DNA from: Odiellus spinosus
Taxonomy: Eukaryota > Arthropoda > Arachnida > Opiliones > Phalangiidae
Assembly (NCBI GenBank): GCA_963920705.1
Contig: OY987227.1
Location: 7,791,602-7,855,601 of the forward strand
DNA length: 64,000 bases
Direction: 5' to 3'
The notes under the pieces are model-generated. The model had not been told where the DNA came from, ran no database searches, and saw only the letters and a program-made list of their open reading frames with translations. Position numbers and translations under genes: made by a program. Of this stretch, positions 1-11,800 are shown one piece after another. Numbering within the stretch: the first letter of the stretch is position 1; each line of letters starts with the position of its first letter.

Positions 1-436
1 CAAGTTATCACGTGACAAACGCGCCAAGTTATCACGTGACAAACGCGCCAAGTTATCACGTGACAAACGCGCCAAGTTATCACGTGACAAACGCGCCAAG
101 TTATCACGTGACAAACGCGCCAAGTTATCACGTGACAAACGCGCCAAGTTATCACGTGACAAACGCGCCAAGTTATCACGTGACAAACGCGCCAAGTTAT
201 CACGTGACAAACGCGCCAAGTTATCACGTGACAAACGCGCCAAGTTATCACGTGACAAACGCGCCAAGTTATCACGTGACAAACGCGCCAAGTTATCACG
301 TGACAAACGCGCCAAGTTATCACGTGACAAACGCGCCAAGTTATCACGTGACAAACGCGCCAAGTTATCACGTGACAAACGCGCCAAGTTATCACGTGAC
401 AAACGCGCCAAGTTATCACGTGACAAACGCGCCAAG
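1..436. repeat. 24-bp satellite array (cut by window edge)
   Basis: Eighteen almost perfect head-to-tail copies of a 24-bp unit that contains the palindrome TCACGTGA followed by CAAACGCGCC. The array begins at base 1, so its true length is unknown. It ends near 436, where the unit decays into TTTCGCCTGACAAAAAAGCG. Because 24 is divisible by 3, one frame stays open for 153 codons as an 8-residue repeat (T-N-A-P-S-Y-H-V). I do not think it is translated. Each unit has one CACGTG core (E-box type) and several CpGs. Confidence 0.97.
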
Positions 437-490
437 ATTTCGCCTGACAAAAAAGCGCGAAATATCATTTTGAATATGAATAAAGTAAGC

Positions 491-791
491 CTAACCAAGA
501 AGGATCAGATAAGGAGAGGAAAAGTGGGGCTGCGTTGAGTTAGAGAGAGAAGAGCCAACCTCCCACTCGGGTGGAAAGGGGGGATAGGAAATTCTCAAGG
601 TAAACTGTTGTCACGTGGTCGCTAGCTAGCGCGTCTCATAAAGGATTCGTTTTACCCACGTGACAACAATTTACCACGAAGCATCTCTACCCCCGTCTGT
701 CCCCCGTTCTCCCAGAGTGGGAGTTTAGGCCGACGCAGTTGGAGCCGCGCCGTTCCCACTTTTCCTCTCCTTCCTGATCCTTCTTGGCCTA
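491..791. mobile_element. Palindromic (foldback) MITE-like element
   Basis: The whole stretch is an imperfect palindrome of about 300 bp. The outer arms share CCAAGAAGGATCAG and GGAGAGGAAAAGTGGG; the inner arms pair GGTAAACTGTTGTCACGTGG with its near-complement ending ACAACAATTTACC, and there is a short central loop. The middle holds two CACGTG motifs in mirror positions. Flanking bases show no clear target-site duplication, so the superfamily is unknown. It lies about 55 bp from the 24-bp satellite, which carries the same TCACGTGACA string. Confidence 0.8.
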
Positions 792-796
792 ACATA

Positions 797-1442
797 CATA
801 TAGGAGCAAGTGTTATTGCTAAAAACATATAGAACTACGTATCCACCGTGGTAAATAATATATCTCTAGTTAGAAGCTCTTGATTAAGGGTGCATTTCTT
901 AATTAGGCGCTTTTGAAATCGTATACTAGCGAGTTTCTAAGCTATAAAGTAAAATTAATTTTATCAAATTGAAGAGTTCGGCTTTAATGAAGAGATAAAA
1001 ATCAATTTCTCCTTCTTTCCTTTCTCCGTTTCATTCGCTATCTATTGATCCGTACAAGGAATTTCATCCGGCCAAGGTCTCTCGTCACTAGCTCAATTGT
1101 TTCCGAGATAAACTCGAAACAACGACTCTTTACAGTCAAGTAACTTCGAGTATATTCACTTTGAACCGCGGGCTTCTAAATTGAAACCTTCTTTGTCCCT
1201 CCCGGTTTCAGGTTCTTAACACTTTTTATTTTCGTTAAAAGAAAAACTTGTTTTTGGCAAAGCAATCTCGATTCCCTTCTTGTTTCAAAGTGTCAAGGGA
1301 ATTTTCGCGCCTAAAATCTTGATTACGCTAAAGGTACAGTCCGGGAGAAAAATAATAGCGTTATCAATGAAAGACAGTAATTCAAAATACGCGAGAACTG
1401 TTAAAATTTTCTTTATCCTGCACTCCATAAGGAGCGACAAAT
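797..1442. other. AT-rich stretch without a recognisable gene
   Basis: No supported gene. It contains ACCGTGGTAAATAA at 845-858, whose exact reverse complement lies at 2174-2187. The pair could mark the ends of a decayed 1.34 kb element, but no target duplication is visible. Confidence 0.5.
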
Positions 1443-1600
1443 GACATTGATCATGGAGATCCCGCATTCCCCATATAAGAGCCATCGATCAATGTCGCTA
1501 GTCCTTATACAGGGAGTTCAGGTGATCTCCACGAATCCATGTTAAGCCTAATTTCCGGGGAAGTTTTAAATTTATTTTGACTCTGATTTTTTCCAGTTTT
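1443..1600. mobile_element. Degraded copy of TTAA MITE family B
   Basis: This matches the central hairpin and right half of the family B elements at 26279, 49857 and 52682. Shared strings are ATCATGGAGATCCCGC, TGATCTCCACGAATCC, TAAGCCTAATTTCCGGGG, and the trailing AAGTTTTAAATTTATTTTGA. The outer termini and TTAA sites cannot be recognised, so this is a partial or old copy. Confidence 0.55.
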
Positions 1601-2219
1601 CTAAAATAATCATGATTTTCATTGAGTTTTATTTACTCAAAATCAATTTCCCATCAAATTCGAATGGTTTTCACGATATTCTACAGTTATTTTTATATGG
1701 GGTGGACTTTTCCTTTAAAAAAAAAAAAATCTTTTTAAAGGCTATTTCTCATTTGGGAAAGAATTTTCGGAAATTCCGAAATCTTTAATTTATGGGCTAA
1801 TTTATGTTCTTATCCGCATTTTTTTATTCTTTAAGTTTTGAATTTCTAATCTTTTACTTATTGCGCGATATTTTTTTAATTTATTATTACAAAACTCTCT
1901 AGTTCAAGGACTAGCCTTCAATATTTCCTCGTAGCGTAGTTTTGTTCAATACAACCTTATACTAATAAGGAAATTGACGTAAGAAGATATCTTATCTCTG
2001 GATTAAAGTGAAAATTTGCATTTTAAAATACGCCTTATTGATAAAAATAAACGTTTCTGGAGTATTTTTATATTGAAATTAAGATTTCATAATAAACTCT
2101 TGTTAAAGATATCTATAGATTAAAATTAGATTATAATTCAACACTAGAGAAGTTAAATATTATATACAGACGGTTATTTACCACGGTAAAGTAATATAAG
2201 AATAATAAGTTTAAAAATA
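1601..2219. other. AT-rich stretch without a gene
   Basis: Very AT-rich. I see no coding pattern, RNA gene or tandem repeat, only the inverted partner of the 845-858 motif at 2174-2187. Confidence 0.5.
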
Positions 2220-2425
2220 GTAATGAAGCTACGCAATTTAAGCTCAAAGTATTGAGGGGAATTTGTATTTTATAAATTTAGAAAATGACGTTTATAAAAT
2301 ATGTATTTTTAACAGCCGCGGTAATTTTGTTCTATGACATATGTATATATATTTTGAACCGTTTTTTACGATCTTTCCGAAAATGCTACTCAATTTACAT
2401 TTGAAGCTCTTGAAAAATCCTTGAC
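2220..2425 (+). mobile_element. Family A MITE, right-part fragment
   Basis: This is the 3' part of dispersed family A: AGTATTGAGGGGAATTT, then AAAATATGTATTTTTAACAG, GTTCTATGACATATGTATAT, and ACGATCTTTCCGAAAATGCT. It lacks the left half with the GCGCGAAAGCGA core. The closest relatives in the window are at 62405-62640 and 59350-59770. Confidence 0.8.
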
Positions 2426-3187
2426 ACCCTTATTTTAACTATTTCAATTTTTTTTTAATTATCTTTAAGCGCGGGAAATTTTAAGTCTCGTCATTTTTGA
2501 CGGGTAATAGCTAGAAGTCTAAAATACCGGTAAAAATAAATATTATACTATTTATAATACGGGAAATATAAAAATTATAATAAAATATAGCGATAAAATT
2601 TACGCGCAAAGGTTATAGAAAACCCTTATGGAGTAAAATCTAGGCTAACATAATATTAACTTAACCTTTCGAATTTCCGGGAAACTCGAAGCTCATAACA
2701 CAATGAGTTCGTATAAAATTAGGCTCAAAACTATCAACGCCCAATATTTTTTTTTTTTTTTCTACATATAAGTTAATATAAACCCTTAAAGAGAAAATAA
2801 GCGAAAAAAAGTAGCAATTACGACCCGCGGAAGAGATGAACACTTCGGAATTTTTTTTTAAAAGCATACGCTCCCTCAACAACTTATACCATCTCGAATT
2901 AGTATGCCATTATTTCTTAAGTTTTTAAAGAGTTATCTAATAATAAGATATGGTTCAATTTTAATTCGGACGAAATCACCTAATATCACGTAAAAACGAG
3001 GTTTTCATATAGGGACATGTAAGTTACTTTTAAGATTGTAATTTAATGAGGAAGAGAAGAATACGAAAAGCGAATCTTTGACAAGGATGTCCAGAAAAAG
3101 TATACTCGAATGACGTAACTATCGGCGAGGCGCTGAACCGTGCCCCTCCAGCCTCAATAGAACCCTCCTCCCCCTCTTTCTTTTTAG
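2426..3187. other. AT-rich stretch upstream of candidate exon
   Basis: No supported gene. GC content rises from about 3030 onward. A pyrimidine-rich tract (CCTCCTCCCCCTCTTTC) runs to 3187 and could be a splice acceptor for the candidate exon that follows. Confidence 0.4.
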
Positions 3188-3270
3188 GCTTATCAATGGA
3201 GGATGCCCTTTCTTCCTTGGCCAAGCTCGTGGGGCGTGTGTGTCCAAAAGGGAAACGCCAGCGAGCCAGG
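3188..3270 (+). CDS. Candidate first coding exon, unknown protein
   Basis: I do not recognise the product. A strong polypyrimidine tract ends in TTTTTAG at 3181-3187. Eight bases later an ATG (3196) opens 25 codons (beginning Met-Glu-Asp-Ala-Leu, ending Arg-Ala-Arg), and the block stops at a consensus donor, AGG|GTGAGT, at 3271. The residues include Leu-Ala-Lys-Leu-Val-Gly and a basic tail. An ATG just after an acceptor fits either a second exon following a 5' UTR intron or a trans-splice site. Against it: the region is GC-rich and open on both strands, and I cannot find the next exon. Inference only; no homology is claimed. Confidence 0.28.
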
Positions 3271-5687
3271 GTGAGTCGCGAGCGCGCGCGGGTGGGGTTG
3301 AACTTCCTGTCCAACACAATAGCAGTAAGGAGACTAATGCGAACTGGCTTCCGGGTTCTCCCCCAACGGGCATGGAGGGCAATGTATAACCCGTACATAC
3401 GTAACACCACCCTAAATTCGCTCATGTACCGCTTATCATCGTGCCAGTCAAAGACAATATAAATATTGGAATAACAATATTTAATCTTGATTAAATGTAT
3501 CATCTCAACATGGTTGCGACCAAAATTTTCAAATTGGAATTAAAAGTAATTATACTCTGTTCTAGATTACTAATTTTGCCGCGTAATTTACCAATTTCGA
3601 ACTCTACCTAATCAGATAGTAATTTATAGTTACCAATAACACTAATTTGCAATACCAGAACGTTTCCAGACACAAGGTAATTAATTTTCAATTTCAAAGT
3701 GGTGTACAAGTTAATTTGAAAGTTAATATATTATCTGGAGAGTTTATCTTATCCTATCCGTTCACCGAGGTCAAATTACTTCTTACAACATACTTTTCCG
3801 TCAATTCGATTAACACCCCAAAATTTTTAGAGGACCAAAACCTTAAAAAAATCTACGAAAATCAAATAAACGAAAGAGGTCGGGGAAATATAAAGAAGAG
3901 AAAAAAGCCCCAATGAGTTTCCATTCATCACTATAAACATCCCACGCTACGAGAACCGAATTTGAGGGGACCAAAAATAAAATCGGTTCTTGTCTTTCAA
4001 AATACTGAAGTATATATACTACCCTAATAACTAGAGATATTTTCCTAAATCCACTTAACTCCCTATCAAGTTTAGCATTATGTATTAAGGCGCGTTAACG
4101 TTGACTGTATTGCAAATAATGGATGGTTCTCTATCGAGTAGAGTTCGAGCAAGTAGGACGAAATATTAAATCATTTTATATCTCGGGAAATCGTTGCGGT
4201 AATTCTTTCGAAAGATTTTTTTTTTTTTTTTTTTTTTTTCGAAACCTCTGCATGGGCCACGCTTCAGAGATAAATTGACGTAGTATATGGCCTGTTAATC
4301 ATGGAAGGAAGTTTTGCCGAAAGCCAGTTTATCCCCCTATAGAGAGTACTCGATAAAAACAACAAAGTAGTGCATTTTGGATCCTGATAAATATCTTTCG
4401 AGATAGTTTTTCGGTAGGAATAAAAAAATTAAGGGCTGTATACGATTCAATTACACCTTTGAAAATAAAATAAAATTAACCATAATCTCGTTTAATATCT
4501 ATTTGCAAAATAGGCTAATCCGAGTCAACTTTCTGTTTGCATAAAATGATTTCAAAGCCAATCATTGTATGAGGAAATTTTGCTTCAAAAATGCTTAAAA
4601 TCTAATAAGGAATTCCAAAATAACTATCTATACGATGTGAAGCGAAGGGCTATCCACTTCCGTAAAATCCGCACATCGATTATGTGATTACGGTAATACT
4701 AAAAGCCTAATCAGTTACGTAATCATTATCGTACATTGAGAGCTAAAGGAAGAGGTTTAGCTCCTCCCTTCTATGTGAAATCATTTTTTCCTACCAGTAA
4801 AATTCGCTAGAAAGTTAGCTTTGTCAAATTTTGGCGGACATCGTAATCATTTCGTGACAGATATTTTTTGCTTATAACATTAATACCCTCAATGAAAAGG
4901 TAGTTCGTCTCATCGAGCTACTAAATTGAAGGGAAACATTGGCTTATATTAGATGTTTTACAAAGCGAAGCAAAATTTTTACTATAAATTTGAAACTTCA
5001 ATCAAAATTTGCATAATTCTCCACCCTTCTTTGATTCTTCGATTAAAACTTGGGTATAATTTTATGAACTTTTGTCAGCTGTTACTCGCTAAGTACTTTT
5101 ATATATTCGATTTCGGTACTAAAATTAAAATACTTTATTCCCGAGGTAGAAAGGTTTTCGTTAAAGATTATAACGACACGGTTGCTGCGTATCATTTCAA
5201 CTCGACAACGGGTACGAACTCTATTTCGCTTAAGAACTCACTATCGTTGAAATTAAGGGATTTTTGTGGCTTTAAAGGTATTGAATCCTCCGAGTGAATC
5301 AGATTTATACGTGGGAGGGTAAAGTAAATTACGCTTCGAGTTTTGAAGCTGCAAGCTAGGGCGCCCGTGAAATAATCGCGGCTGATCAAATAGTCGAAAG
5401 CTTACGCAGAGACTGGAAAGAGAGAGAGAACTGGATAGGCCTTGGCGAGAATAACTGACAAACTGGGAAATTTTTCGACATTTGACAGCGACAAAGCCGC
5501 CCAAGAGAGCTATACACTTATAGCTTGGGATGGCGAATTCAAAACTCCCCCAGTTGTCTTTCCGCGTCGAGCCTGGTCCTCCTATTTCCCGCCTTTCAGG
5601 CGCAAGTCTCGCCAAATTTTAATAATTTGTTTACCAGATATTAATTAAAATGTTGCTATGATAATAATAATTTTTATAACTTTATAG
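3271..5687. other. Intergenic or intronic DNA, no recognised gene
   Basis: This would be intron if the 3188-3270 exon is real. It contains a T-run of about 22 bases near 4217. The open frame at 4953-5297 has AT-driven Lys/Ile/Phe composition and no motif I know. Around 5330-5600 the DNA is richer in GC and open on both strands; it might be 5' UTR of the exon at 5688, but I see no core promoter. Confidence 0.4.
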
Positions 5688-5739
5688 GGTAGAAATGTCC
5701 GACATAGCAGGGTCTTCGTCTACGCCAATTTTAACACCG
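5688..5739 (+). CDS. Candidate short first coding exon, unknown protein
   Basis: A T/A-rich tract ends TTTATAG at 5687. Seven bases later an ATG (5695) opens 15 codons rich in Ser, Thr and Pro (Met-Ser-Asp-Ile-Ala-Gly-Ser, then Ser-Ser-Thr-Pro-Ile-Leu-Thr-Pro), followed directly by CCG|GTTAGT, an acceptable donor. The layout resembles the one at 3188. Such a short frame can arise by chance and no partner exon was found, so this is a lead rather than a gene call. Confidence 0.2.
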
Positions 5740-8179
5740 GTTAGTAAAATTTCTGTAGGATCTATTCAGTTTAAAAGATTTTAAAAGATATATTCTTTTC
5801 TTACGAAACAATTTTGGAAGAGCGTTAAATTTCCATAATAAAACCGGTTATTCAATAGAAATAAAGGTCCTTTTCACACCCTTTCAAAGATTGTATAAAA
5901 TTAAAGATATAATCTTTCCGAATAAACCTTGTTTCGCGCCAAAAACCGGTAGGGGGCGAAAGAATATATTTTGGGTGGCATTTTTAGCGTTGTCTCAATG
6001 TCAGCCTCCATGGAGAAACGATAGGGAAAATGCTGGTCGATATAAAACGATTTACAGCCAAAAATGATGGAAATTTCATAACACTCGTCCTTTGAGTTTA
6101 AGCCTTGGCTTCAAAAAGCCGTATAATGTAGAGCCTAGCTAGTTTGGCCCGGCGTCGTGTGACGTTTAAGGCGTGAAGAGAAAAGAAAAGAGGACACAAT
6201 CGATGGATTTATCTTGTGTTTGCGCATTCTTGGTGGCGCTATGTATAATTAGAGGGTTGGGATGACGGACCCCAAAAACCTCCTGACACCCTCGATGCTC
6301 TGGGCAAACCCATACGATATACCGTATAGGTATCTTTACTAGAATCACTTTTAGATCGCGTAGGGTACAAAGCAACGCGTCAATTTATATCTCAAAGACG
6401 TCAAATCAGACGGTCACGCCAAGACTAGCTTTTTGTACGTGTTGAAAACGAAGGTGAAACCTCACGGAGAAATGATATTGCCATATTTCGTGTCTGTTCA
6501 AGAAAAGTTCGCGAAATAGCTCGGGTGATTTCGTACACAATGTTAAGACTTTGAGGAATAATTATTATTGGGGTATACCATACTTATAACGCGGGCCAGA
6601 TGCAATAACTACTTTTGGCACCAAAATTCGGCTCATAGGTGGCGTCTCTTACTTAGGACCATGCACAAATTGGAGGCTCTCATAGGTACAACCAATTTCC
6701 TGAGGGGTCAGACGCTCTTGAAGTCGCTGTACACCCTGAGTTCAGCTTTGACAGTGCATTGAGTTCAAACTCTTTATGAACTCTGAGTTCAGCTTTGATA
6801 GAGCAAAGAGTTCAAAAAAATTTTACACCTAAGTTCACGAGTGTCTGCCCCCTCGCAATTTCCCCCTCAATAACACTCACTTCTTCATAGAAAAACACAA
6901 ACTTTGCCAATTTGACGACCTATACATATCGTCTTGGTTCCTATCTAGAATTTTGGTGCCTATTTCTGTGATAACTAGAGGGATTCCCTACATCTATGTC
7001 ATAAATAGATCTGTCTATATAGTTCCCTTTGGTCCTATTTTATTTGGTATTTCGATAATTTGGTCATATCACTGCGACACTTTTCCTTTAAACTGATTAT
7101 CACTCTAGCTTACCAATCTTATTTCTAAACAGAAGAGTTTTCAGAACTATTTTTTATAACATACGAGATTTAACATAACGTATTCATTCGCCTCATCGCT
7201 ACGCAACGTTGCAAAATAGCCTAGTTTTGTTTGTACGTTCAGTACTTATGTATATTTCTCGCTGCTGGCGATGTCAGGATGGTTCTCTCCTCTCCCGTGT
7301 CGCGGCAAAATTGACACGACCCCTGAATAGGCCACCGGGATTCCAAACTAGGTGTTAAACGGAAAACCTCCTTCGCTATATAAACAGTTACAGCCCAAGA
7401 AGAAACCAAAAATACTCATTAGAAGACTAGAATTTTGGTTATTTCAAAGGTTGAAATTTAGTAAATTCCAAAAAGGAACCCTTCGAAGCTACTTCGCTTG
7501 CCAAAGAACCCACCCCGTCCAATATATATGGAAAAGTGTCACTCATATTTACCTTTACATAACAAAGGCTTAGCCCACCGAATATTATAACTGATTATAG
7601 CTACTGCAATGCGTGGACCCACCAACTCCCCCATCTCCTCGAAAATTAAAATTTTAATATTTGTCTAAAGTTTTAATGATGAAACACGAGATTAAAGTTT
7701 GACCAAGAAAAAAGAAACTATGTATAATTTTATCTTGGGTTGAATACGCGTACCAAGTTACATTCCTTCACGACTCTTCTTCTTAAAGTGTAGATATAGG
7801 CTTAGTTTTAGTTTAACACTCGCTGTTAACCGCGAATAGAATGAGTTTATATTGATTTTTCAATTCGTTTTAAAATATTTTATATTCGGGCGCGCCGGTA
7901 AAATTCACGAAAGAAAAAAAAAAAAAAGGGTTTTTGGGTGTTGGAAGTTTGGAAGAGCTCTAGCGAATGATGGACGTGTATTATAGCCTGCAGAAAGATA
8001 GAAGCCTAGGATAAAACACGGCCAGAGATTCGATAAACTTTATTTTTACGAATTTGATTGAGATATCCAACGACAGTCCCTGATGCGAGTATAATGTAGC
8101 CGCCCCCGACAGACTTTACCAAGAATTTCCAGGAGGAAAAGAAAACAAGATGGTTAAACTTGTATAATATAATATAAAC
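5740..8179. other. Intergenic DNA; small tandem duplication at 6736-6830
   Basis: No supported gene. At 6736-6830 a ~47-bp block beginning CTGAGTTCAGCTTTGA is repeated once with divergence. Short frames at 6166-6375 (minus), 6568-6762 and 7352-7573 show no recognisable domain. Confidence 0.4.
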
Positions 8180-8815
8180 ACGCAAAAGTGAAGCTGTCAC
8201 CATTATAATTTTAGTTTTATCATACTATTAAAACGACATATTCAAAATTTTATACCTCTCGGAAAAGGCGTTCTTGAGAAACTTAAATGAAAATGTCAAA
8301 AGTAGATAGCTAATATTACGTAGTTTATTTCTTGAAAGTAATTATCGATTATTTTCGTACGAAATGTAGAACTTGATCTGGATTAAGTACTTTTACGAGA
8401 AAGAACGCGCGAAAGCGAACTTATCACAAGCGATAATCAACTGAAGGGCTCTACAATAATCAAGCGACCATAGTGATGACGTAGTATTGCGCGTAATATT
8501 TCAAAATTGGCCATAATAACATTTTTACCGCTGGCAAATTTTTCTCTAAAGCTGCGTTCACACTAGAGACTTTAAACCCGTTTATAACTGTTTTAGAAAG
8601 GTCAAATGATAACATTTCGGGGTCATCCGTGTAGATCTTTGATCAAGAAACCTCGCGAGAAACTAATTAATCTTTTGGAAAGTCGATTTGAATATTAAAA
8701 ACTGTTTGAAAATGCTTCCAAAGTGTTAAATGTAAACGTAGCTTATGACATATTTAAATTTTGAATAGTTTTTTAACGATCTTCCGAAAATGCTACTCAA
8801 ACTGTGACAACTACT
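8180..8815 (+). mobile_element. Family A MITE, near full length, interrupted by family F
   Basis: It starts near GTGAAGCTGTCACC and ends near GCTACTCAAACTGTGACA, so the ends form an imperfect inverted repeat around GGCTGTCA. The core shows GCGCGAAAGCGA, AATCAACTG, CTCTACAAT, GCGACCATAGTGATGACGTA and the TTAACGATCTTCCGAAAATG tail. A family F element at 8549-8743 splits the string TTCTATGACA that is continuous in other copies, proving nested insertion. Confidence 0.85.
8549..8743. mobile_element. Family F MITE (195 bp) nested in family A
   Basis: Termini AAGCTGCGTTCACACT and AGTGTTAAATGTAAACGTAGCT (last part read as complement AGCTACGTTTACA) form an inverted repeat. Comparison with uninterrupted family A copies at 2330, 59690 and 62555 (TTCTATGACA) shows the insertion point and is consistent with a TA target duplication at 8547-8548 and 8744-8745. 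It has no coding capacity. A second copy lies at 30722-31019. Confidence 0.75.
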
Positions 8816-11800
8816 ACTATAACTACTACTACACAGAGGACATATTTAACTATATAAGATCCATAAATGCTTATGGATAAAAAAGTCCAACAACCAGAAT
8901 CTTCAAGCAGTTTCGACAGAAAAGAGAAAAAGTTTGGTGAGAGAGGGGGGAAAAAAGGAATAATAAAAAAATGTGAATGCGAAGCTCTTGATAGGAAGGG
9001 AATATTCAATTATCATTCAAAATGGAGAGCTTAAGAAGGGATTTTCTCCTCTAGAAGTGAAAGGGGGGGGGGGGGCGGTGGAGGGAAGGATAGAGTCGTC
9101 GAAAAGACTCCCGGCTAAAAATACCCAAAATGGGGGATAAAAATATATTTTAAGATCAAGTTTTTCATATCTACTAAACAATTTTTTAATATTTTTTTTT
9201 TTAAACGAACAGTTCTTTTAAGCCACTACTTACGTTTTAAATTCGAATAACAATAAGGTTTTACGGGTTTATTAACTCGAAATAAAAGGCTGGCATGATT
9301 TTACAGTAGACACACAGCCTTGACTCAATTCGGGCAACTTTTCAAATTAATGTCGAGACAAACTCGCGAATTTAATCACAAGAAACTGAGGCGTGACGTT
9401 GGTTTTACTTTTCATTTCAATACGCTCCCATAGAATAAGGAAAGAAATTGGCTTACTCAAAGTAGAAAATATCTCATAATTTGGTCAAAAATGGTCGATA
9501 TTGGAAAATTAAAACAGAATTCGAATAAAGAGACCAAATATAAAAGTGGAATAAAGACATTTTAAATTGGAGATATGGAATTTTTGAATCCGTCTATGGG
9601 AGTTGTCCGGGCTATTTTTTTACCTATGAGATTTAGTATTACGTATCGATCCACTTCAGTTTGGGCCGTTAGGACAACTCTCTCTAACGAGAGAATATAT
9701 ATATTTTTTAAATATCACGTGAGCATCTTGTTTCAAAATACAAAGGTATAAACAATATAAGATAGTTTCATTTTTTCGACCATAAACGTATTTTTTTCCT
9801 TTTTCAACAAAGAAGGTATAAAAGGATATTAAGGGAAGAAGAAATAGTAGGAGGCGGGTGGCAAGATGTCTGCCGGATATACCACCCCCAAAATACTTTG
9901 TATAGCGCAGCGCTACCTTTTGGAAATTGATTGTTCGTAGTGTATATAGTCCTCGATACTTTTCTCTCGTCCAATAGGAATCCCTTGGTATCTAGAGTGG
10001 ATAACGGTTTTGCGCGTATTAGGCACTTTTTCGGGCGCATTGGGTTTTAACTCCTATACGTATATAAGATAGCCCCTTTCCCCCATCCCCAACGATACTG
10101 ACGCTATTGCCTCTAGCCTAAAACTCCGTGCCTCACTTTAAAGGAAGGGTGAAGAGGAAGATTAAGTAATTCTTTATCGATTCTGCGCTTCTTAAAATAA
10201 AACACGTTTGCGTAAACCCAGAAGCTTCAGAATTTCATGTTAATTTTTTTTTGGAGACGGATTTAATCTGGTATCTATACTTCCAGTAGCTCTCCTATTG
10301 GCGTCACTGAGTGACCAAGCAAGGCATTGAGTAGTCGATAAAAATAGTGAAGCCTAAATAAGAGACTCGGCGTTTTTAGTCTAAAGTCGATGAACGAAAA
10401 AATTACACGCTCTATAGCTATGTAGCAATGATCTCCGGAAGTTGAATAGACCTAGTTTGGATTGGAACAGCTACCAACTGAAATTTCTATAAATTTCACC
10501 TTATTTTCCGTGGTTAAACATTCAGGAAGTGTATCTATGAATTGTACAAAAAATTAGGAAGAAGCAGAATAAATAAAAAAACTTAATGTATCTTTTCACC
10601 CTCCCTTTAAAAGCGCAAAGCGGAGCGGTGCGGGGGAAGTCTGGTTAACGCGAGGGTAAAAGCGAATTTTTTCTCTCCTTTCCTCTTCTCTTTCTAAGTC
10701 TCATCCCACACTTTTACTCTCCAGATCTCTCTCCCGTTCCCATTTCGTTTCTCCCCCCTAGAAATTTCTCTTCCCAGCAGCATCCCCGCCAGCTAGGGAA
10801 AGACCGAAGCTTCTTTCACACTGTAAAATATTTTTTAAAACACGGGTAATTTGAATTTTAGCTATATGAATTATTTTCGTATCCCCTGAAAGTTGGGTTC
10901 TACCTGAACACAAAAGTTTCAAAATTTCTAAATAAGACAGTAACTTGAAATTTATCAACAATCAATCACTATAAGGTATATATTTGAGTAAATATTGAGT
11001 TGAAAGAAATCTAACGATGAACCCGTACGTGTACGCGTAGCTATTTTGTCCCGTGACTAATTTTAGATTAGGAGAGATTAGTACCAAGATAAAACAATTT
11101 ATAATCTAGTTGATATTTATATTTCTATAACTATACTGTTATAAATTCCAATTTTACATGGAACTATCGTAAGCCAAGAAAGTTCTAGGCATTATCTTAC
11201 TGTGTTATTTAAAGAGATAAGCTAATTTTCATAGATGGCACCACCGTATAATGATAAAGTTAAGGCGCGAGCCTATTTGACCGTCTGTCCGTTTCGAGGC
11301 TTTCGAAAGCGAACAGAAGAGACTCTAGAAATGAAATTTACGAGGTAACTTTAAAAACGAATGTTTTATCGCGCGAATGTGCCACTAGAAGAGTAAGAGT
11401 AAAGAGAAGAGAGAGTAGAACGGGGTAGAATGAGCTCGCACGCATGACGTGTACCAAAACCCATCAGAGATTGGCGTGTTGTTGCAGAAAGAAGCGCTCT
11501 TTCCGCAGTCTTCGGCGCGCCACCGATCTCCCCCAAGAGCGAGCCGTGGCTAACTTTGGACGCGAAGCCGCTTGGCTAAGCGATTCCCCGAAAAACTGGT
11601 TTTCTTCCGAAGAAACGCATTTATTATTTGTCAAGCGAAGAAAACGGCCAGAAAATATGCCAGAAATAGAGGATAGAGGGCGCGCTCGGGGTGGGGAGGG
11701 TTACGGTGCCTACCCAATCCCCTTTCCCCTGCCCAAAAGCTCTTCACCTAGATATAACCCCCTTTTTCTTCCTCGGAGAGATTTTTTTTTCCTTCATCTT

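Noticed and set aside
12-473. 153-codon open frame with an 8-residue repeat
   Set aside because: It is a consequence of a 24-bp satellite unit (a multiple of three without stops). There is no splice or promoter context, and the frame ends as soon as the array decays.
4953-5297. 114-codon plus-strand frame
   Set aside because: Composition follows local AT-richness (Lys, Ile, Phe, Tyr) with no motif; the 3' part is also open on the opposite strand.
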